Assembly: GCA_963691705.1 (NCBI GenBank) | Contig: OY829538.1 | Span: 74,902,781 to 74,966,780, forward strand | DNA from: Viola odorata | Lineage: Eukaryota > Streptophyta > Magnoliopsida > Malpighiales > Violaceae | Direction of reading: 5' to 3' | DNA length: 64,000 nucleotides | Notes under the pieces: generated by a model | The model's input: the letters and a program-made list of their open reading frames with translations, nothing else | Told to the model about the DNA's origin: nothing | The model's database searches: none | Shown here: in pieces, positions 58,496 to 64,000 of the stretch | How the letters are laid out: the number at the start of each line of letters is the position of its first letter | How positions within the stretch are numbered: position 1 is the first letter of the stretch | Translations under genes and position numbers: made by a program

Positions 58496-59542
58496 CTGCT
58501 GAACATTTTTCAGCATAAACCGACCAGCTACATTTACAACACCTGCACCAAGCCCATCGAATTGTATAAGAAACAGGAAATTCACATTTGGTAAATGAAC
58601 AAATAAATTTATTAATTATGTTCGAAAGGCAACAATAGAAACTTGTACAAGTGAATAATGCATCCACGTGATATATCCGCTAATATACTAGTTTCTAAAA
58701 TCTTTCCTGGAAGTGCCCTAACCACTCTAAGGGATCTATCTACAAGGTGATCAACTTCGTTCATGCATATTAATATCATAAGCAGTCTTGGGTTTTTCTT
58801 TTGCACATATCAATTTTGCAGTAACCTCTTGCGGAAGCTTTGGCTTCTTCCACTTTAACCATCGCATTTTGTTCTTCCAAAGCATCATGCTCAGCTGCCA
58901 GTGCTGCTGTGCACCATAAATGATAAGTTAGAGCTTTTTATGGCAAATGGTAACAAACTGACAACTGAACATACTCAAAGTACTGGATGCTCATTGAATG
59001 GAATTGAAATGGACAACTATAAGATACAGTCTAAACAACCAACCAGATCAGAACACTAGTTCAAGATGTAAGCAGATTTTGTCGAAACTTGTCCAAATTT
59101 CCAATAAAATTTCCTACCAAAACATTGTGCACATCAGCAATGCAACATGATATACCATAAAATCACCAAAAATTAAAAATCAGTACCCAATTCAACAACC
59201 ATTAAGTTAACCAGTATTTATCAACAACATACTATATACAAAAATAGAAATAAAGGAAATTCGTATTTTTGTTCAAATCCTTGGCAATTTAGGTAAGGAA
59301 AACCCATTCATCTTCAATGTTTAGCTGAGTGATCCAATGCAGAATTGAAAATATGAGTTCTACACATAAGTAGTTAGCGTAAGCATCATAACTTTCCTTT
59401 TTCCTTTTTTGAGAAAAATCCTCTTACCTTGTAGTAGACTTGATTGCTTGCCTCTTCCAAATTGACTGGACTGTCGCTTGAATGATCTTCTCTTACGTAG
59501 AGCTGGCTTAGGAATCAGCGGAGCTTTCTTCACTTGATGTCC
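58496..59542 (-). pseudogene. Three exon-like segments of unknown origin
   Basis: Minus-strand open pieces with good splice sites: 59428-59542 (PLIPKPALRKRRSFKR, basic), 58826-58906 (AEHDALEEQNAMVKVEEAKA, helical) and 58496-58542 (VVNVAGRFMLKNVQQ). I do not recognise the protein. Together with the GRXS17 start upstream they could form one chimeric transcript. No full reading frame was assembled. Confidence 0.5.
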
Positions 59543-59779
59543 CTGTTAAATTGCAAACATGCATCTTTGATCAGATCAGAAAACCCATTTAGGGTAGTGC
59601 ATCACCAGAAGCATAAACTGAAATGCCACACAAAGCTGAATAATGGAGGAATGGGAGAACATAATTTAACAAAGGTTGGTAGTTGAGGATCTAATTTAGA
59701 CGATTAAAAGCAGGAAGAACTAATTTCGTGATTAATGAAAAGGTCATGAAGCTCATGACGAGCATCCAAGCTGGCAACA

Positions 59780-59965
59780 ACCAACCCAGAAAAGAGAACA
59801 GACGCAGCACAGCTGCTGCCCAGCAACAAACACGACACGCTAACACCCAAACTGGCACTCAACCAGCCCAGAAAAAGAAACAAACGCAGCACAGCTGCTG
59901 CACACCAGCAACCACAACTCGGCACTCAGCCAGCCCAGAAAAAGAAACAAACGCAGCAGTTGATA
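59780..59965. repeat. ~65-80-bp tandem repeat, 3 copies
   Basis: CCAGCCCAGAAAAAGAAACA followed by AACGCAGCA(CAGCTGCTGC) recurs at about 59785, 59863 and 59931 in the intron-like part of the Harbinger-like element. Confidence 0.85.
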
Positions 59966-60564
59966 TTCTCTAAGATGCTAGGTTTAATATAAAGTTCTTA
60001 AAATTCTCTACGTACTAATTATCCTACATTTTCAATCTAAAAACCTAAACGTCATGCATAAAGTTGAACATTTCAACAGGAAAAATGGGCAGCATTTCAA
60101 CAAGGGATTAAGCATCAGTTCAAGCAACAAATCGGCAGCAAAACGAGCATTAATTCGACAGCAAAATGAGCCTAAATTCGACAGCTATATGAGTCTAACA
60201 TGAGCCTCTTCCTATGAAATAAACCAACATCCAAAACCACAATCCGTACGAAACAATTCAACTAGTGGATCAAAACGGAAAACAATTAAGGGAATGGAAT
60301 TGACCATACAAAATCAGCAATGACTAAGCAATGACCCTAAATATGGCACATGTTTATGAATTAGCCCAAAAAATTGAGTCAAGAAATCATCAAACCAGAT
60401 AGACTACAAACCTACCAGAAATCTGTAAATCCAAACATGCAGGAAATAACCAAATCAATTAAGGAAATAAACAAAGTACTAAGGAGGCACCTTTACCCAA
60501 TCGTTGACATGATCAAAACCCAAAAAAATAGACAAAGAAAGAAGAACAGATTAAAGCCCATCAA

Positions 60565-60651
60565 CCAGAAGTGGAGGATTACAGGTACGCCGCTCTTGAT
60601 CACCGCTTCCACCTCCGCCGTCGACTTCACATCCTTCACTGACCCGCCCAT
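60565..60651 (-). pseudogene. GRXS17: Monothiol glutaredoxin S17 (GRXS17) 5' fragment
   Basis: 29 codons from an ATG: MGGSVKDVKSTAEVEAVIKS then GVPVILHFW. This matches the start of plant GRXS17 (PICOT-type, thioredoxin-like domain plus Grx repeats; iron-sulfur and redox roles). Homology stops just before the expected ASWC-type segment and is followed by unrelated sequence. A G/C-rich leader with two copies of CGCCGTTTCTTCACC (60770-60800) precedes it, so a promoter and 5' UTR were probably carried along. Confidence 0.8.
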
Positions 60652-61126
60652 CTTCTCGAACACAGTACCACCACCACGACAGCGATAGAGAAGGAGAACA
60701 AGAAATTGAATAAAAAAAAACTCACCTTTGTGTATAACAGAGTTGAACGATAGGAGACGTGGGTCGGTGGTGAAGAAACGGCGAGGACGACGGTGAAGAA
60801 ACGGCGAGGACGAAGGGAGAAAGGCGTTAGGGTTTCAGAGGAATGAGGGTGGACGAAGCAAATGGCAAGAGGAAAATGGCCCAGGGGCAAAATGGTATTA
60901 AAAAAGTATCATTAAAGTGGAAAACCGAGTTTTCTAATGGAAAACCGAGTTTTCCAATTGTTCTTTAAACGGTTGGAAAACAGGAGAACGATTTTTTTTC
61001 GTTCTCCAAATTTGTTCATCGATTTTCCAACGGAAAATTTTCGTTTTCAAACAGAAAACGAAAACTATACCAAGTAAACACGTTTTCCGAAAAATTAGAA
61101 AACTGGGAGAGGTAAACACGGCCTTA

Positions 61127-61545
61127 AGTTAGAATCTTGAATCTTCGAGTTTAAATTTTTATTTTTAAAATCTAAATTATAAGTATTTCAAGCTATTTAA
61201 TTAGTACTAATTTCATTAACGATAGCTTGATCTGTGACACAAACAACAACCAAAAAGAAACAAATGGAGAGTTACGAGGGGAGAGTGTTAGTTGTAACAC
61301 AATTCCAGCCATTAGCTTTCTCGGTTAACTAACTAGCCCACTTAATCAGTTACAAATAGGCCCAAACTTAAGCCCAATAACTAAAGAGAAGGACAGACTA
61401 CGAATAGGTGTACTTCTTTTAGCGAAATGAATTGTCTGGGATGCGCGGTAAAAAAAAAATTTGTTACAAACTTTTATATAAAAATACACATGTCTAGTAG
61501 TTATTTATTTAAATAAAAATAATAATATAATCTAATTAAGAAGGG
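61127..61545. other. Intergenic DNA
   Basis: AT-rich, no gene seen. Confidence 0.5.
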
Positions 61546-61558
61546 ATAAACCTCATTT
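61546..61558. repeat. Target site duplication, left
   Basis: ATAAACCTCATTT, identical to 61902-61914. Confidence 0.88.
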
Positions 61559-61901
61559 TTTTTAATAGGCTGATATACATAAATATATAAAAAATATAAA
61601 AGGTCATTACAAATGACCAAAGAGAGCACGAACCAATACAGAGAGGGCAAGAGCAGGTAGACAGGCTACCTGCAGAAAACTAAGCCAACTCACTCTCAAA
61701 ACCACCCACCTAACTACTCAACCACAGACGCAACAACGAAACAACGGAACAGAAACGACTAAAAACACTATCATCCTAGCCCATAAAGCCAATCCGGCCC
61801 AAGGATCATCTGTGACTGAGAATAGAGAAAACGAGGGTCCAAAGTCAGCAACCACTGCTGCCAAGTACTAAAGATGAGATTAAGACAACCAAAAGAGCAA
61901 C
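61559..61901 (-). mobile_element. 5'-truncated non-LTR retrotransposon (LINE-like)
   Basis: A 343-bp insertion with an exact 13-bp target duplication, ATAAACCTCATTT, at 61546-61558 and 61902-61914, and a short A-tail on the minus strand at its left edge. Near its 5' end the minus strand reads LYSQSQMILGPDWLYGLG in one frame, followed by non-coding sequence, in the style of the C-terminus and 3' UTR of a plant L1-type LINE. Confidence 0.8.
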
Positions 61902-61914
61902 ATAAACCTCATTT
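61902..61914. repeat. Target site duplication, right
   Basis: ATAAACCTCATTT, identical to 61546-61558. Confidence 0.88.
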
Positions 61915-61983
61915 ATATCTTAACACATAAGTTTATATAAAATATTTTGTATCCAAAATATTTTCCTAAAAAAAACTATGATT

Positions 61984-61985
<2 letters not shown>

Positions 61986-62024
<39 letters not shown>
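61986..62024. repeat. (TA)n microsatellite
   Basis: About 19 uninterrupted TA units. Confidence 0.95.
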
Positions 62025-62026
<2 letters not shown>

Positions 62027-64000
62027 TAAAAATTTGAGAACCCGAATAATTATATATTGAAAATGTAAATTTAAGAATTATTATGGAACAATAATAATAA
62101 AAAAAGGTGGTTATGATCTCTCCAAAGTTGAAGAACATCTTATCTCTACTTTCAAATATTCAATTTTGTGAATGAAATAATTATCCGATGAAAAAACATC
62201 ATTAAAGTTTTTCTGTTTAATAGATGGAGGTGAATTCAAATTTCTACTAATACTAATATCAATTAAACTAAGTCGGTAAATAGTATTAAATAATAAATAC
62301 TTTATTTTGTTATTTTAAATTTCTAATACAATGAACTAAAAAAATACTAACAAATGTTAAAGTAATTTAAAATCTCTAAGGTATAGGCATGTTCAAATTT
62401 TAGTTTTTGGTTTTTTTGGGGGTTAAAGTTTAGTTCTTGAATTTGGGCTTATAAATTTTAATCTATATTGAAACTTACCAAATTTTAATCTCTACTGTTA
62501 ATTTTTTTTATCTAAAATATTAAAAAAAATGACTTTTTTTGATAAGTTTTATTTTCATTCTAGAACTAAAATTTAAAAGTTTAAATCAAGAGTTTTCATT
62601 CGAAATTTAAAAAATGTCTATACTTCTGAGATTTTAGAATGTACGCGTGCTAGTGTGATTGTGGTGATGGGCCTTGTCACACTATTCAGCCCGGTATCTA
62701 CCAACACGCCAACATCCCACCTCCCTTAATCCTTAGTTTTTTTTCTAAAAAATTACTCTCATTCTTACCAAGCATTGGTACTTTATAGTTTATTCTTTAT
62801 GCAGTGTTTATATTGGACTTCTTTCCGGTGCCGAAGTTTGACGGATATGTCTCTAATTCAACATCTTTAATATTACACTTTTTTTTCCCCATAATTCTAA
62901 ACAATTATCAGTTTTAAAAAATATTCAGCATAAATTCTAACCGCAAAAAAAAAAATTATAAAAAAGTTTAATTTGAAATTAACGTTTTAATTACATTATA
63001 TCTACAAATTTATATAGTTGAAATTCGTTTTTATTTATTACTATAAATAGTATTTTTATATTAGATCGTTTTGAACCAGTCACAATCAAACCGTTGAGTT
63101 TTAGATAATTGAATCAGACTGTATCGTTTGGGTTGCGGTTTTATCGATTTGATCATCGAATCGGTCTGATTTTTTAAACTATTCTTATGAGGGTTTGTCC
63201 GGTTATTTACCGGGAAAAAAAAGAGGGATAGTCCAAATAAATTAATACATTAGCATCAATTATAAGTATTAGATTTAATAGTTAATGTAATATTAACTTT
63301 AAACTATTTGAGTATTATATTTTTAAAATTAATGTATAGTTTTGATTAGTAGATTCAAAACAATACATTAAGGAACTAATTTTAATAATTAATGTATAAT
63401 TATGACTACTTATGACTAACTTTAGACTACTTTGGAAGTATACGAGTGTGGGATATTGGAAACTTTGCTTCCATCTACCATATCTTTCCAGTCTCTTACG
63501 GCTCTTACGTGTGACTGTATATTATTCTTCGCCACTCATTAATCATTTCTCTTATCCTTTTTCACTTCTAAGGGACCATCAGTCCATTAACATCAATTAT
63601 CATCACTTTGCCTCCTCTCTCTCCTTCTACGAGTGGGAAACAAAAGGCCTTTGCATAATTGCATTTGCGGGACCATCAGTTCATTATCATCAATTATCAT
63701 CACTTTGCCTCCTCTCCTCTCTCTCCCTCTCTCTGCAGCTTACCAGAGTTCTTCACTTCAATTTTTCTTTTGTTTCTCACACCTAAATCATCAACCAAAA
63801 AGCCCAGAAGTCAAGAAAGAAGAAGAACTGGAAAATGTATAAATGATTTCCTATTTCTTTTTCTTTTTTACATCTATTTTTCTATGTGTTTCTTCAAAGT
63901 TAATTGAAATATGTATATATGGTTTCTCACTCACAAAAGTTGTTTCTTTTCTGGTTAGGATTAGCAAACTCAAGATAGAAGAAGAAGGTTACCAGATGTA
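62025..64000. other. AT-rich DNA and possible 5' end of a gene beyond the window
   Basis: No gene to about 63400. From 63480 the + strand becomes pyrimidine-rich (CTCTCTCCCTCTCTCTGCAG at 63718), and TTTCTGGTTAG at 63950 resembles a splice acceptor followed by an open stretch to the edge. This may be the leader of a gene starting at or past 64000. Confidence 0.35.
63572..63722. repeat. 97-bp-spaced direct duplication
   Basis: GGACCATCAGT(C/T)CATTA, then CATCAATTATCATCACTTTG and CCTCCTCTC, occurs at 63573 and 63670. Confidence 0.88.

Larger units (their letters stand above)
57427..61123. mobile_element. PIF/Harbinger-like element, 3.7 kb, carrying gene fragments
   Basis: Left end GGGCGCGTTTACTTGGGG and right end (complement) GGCCGTGTTTACCTCTCCC, each flanked by TTA (57424-57426, 61124-61126), the target duplication of PIF/Harbinger elements. 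Subterminal GTTTAC(T/C)T motifs recur at both ends, together with CTGTTTGAAAA near both. No transposase is visible. The interior holds a GRXS17 5' fragment and several exon-like pieces, all on the minus strand. Imperfect termini leave some doubt about the superfamily. Confidence 0.65.

Overview
This is nuclear DNA of a higher plant, most probably a core eudicot. The coding regions have plant-type GT-AG introns, AT-rich intergenic DNA, LTR, LINE and MITE elements, and plant-specific families (SPOROCYTELESS, SAUR, BAHD, CYP81, MED15a, NFD4-like). A ribosome-inactivating-protein pseudogene and a Tat/Retand-like retrotransposon with an antisense ORF are compatible with Caryophyllales, but that placement is tentative.

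Layout. 1-3811: 4.4 tandem copies of an ~865-bp unit, each with a tRNA-Leu-like segment and a 201-bp copy of exon 1 of the TRM5 gene that lies at 39.4 kb in this window. 3880-5411: a broken RIP gene and a ~150-bp tandem repeat. 8557-14241: a young, internally deleted Ty3/gypsy element in minus orientation with matching LTRs and a 5-bp target duplication. 16206-17804: an intact two-exon gene of unknown function (At5g23160-like). 18470-19757: a long inverted-repeat (foldback) element. 21.4-38 kb: a run of damaged genes, namely NFD4-like transporter, MED15a-like Mediator subunit, CYP81-like P450, and SAUR, clathrin heavy chain and BAHD acyltransferase fragments, plus an alternating A/B tandem repeat. 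39412-45607: an intact nine-exon TRM5 (tRNA m1G37 methyltransferase, predicted organellar leader). 49326-50167: an 842-bp Stowaway-like element. 52465-54368: an intact three-exon SPOROCYTELESS/NOZZLE gene with an upstream ORF overlapping its start. 57427-61123: a PIF/Harbinger-like element carrying the 5' end of a GRXS17 gene and further exon-like pieces. 61559-61901: a 5'-truncated non-LTR insertion with a 13-bp target duplication. The rest is AT-rich spacer.

Only three genes read through intact: the At5g23160-like gene, TRM5 and SPL. They are unrelated in pathway, and I see no operon-like or biosynthetic cluster. The main theme is gene-fragment capture and decay. The clearest case is the captured TRM5 segment, antisense-oriented relative to its parent 36 kb away, with junctions that read like a linearised 209-bp circle.

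All calls come from reading the sequence and from memory of protein families. No database search was run. Exon borders were chosen from GT-AG sites and frame continuity.
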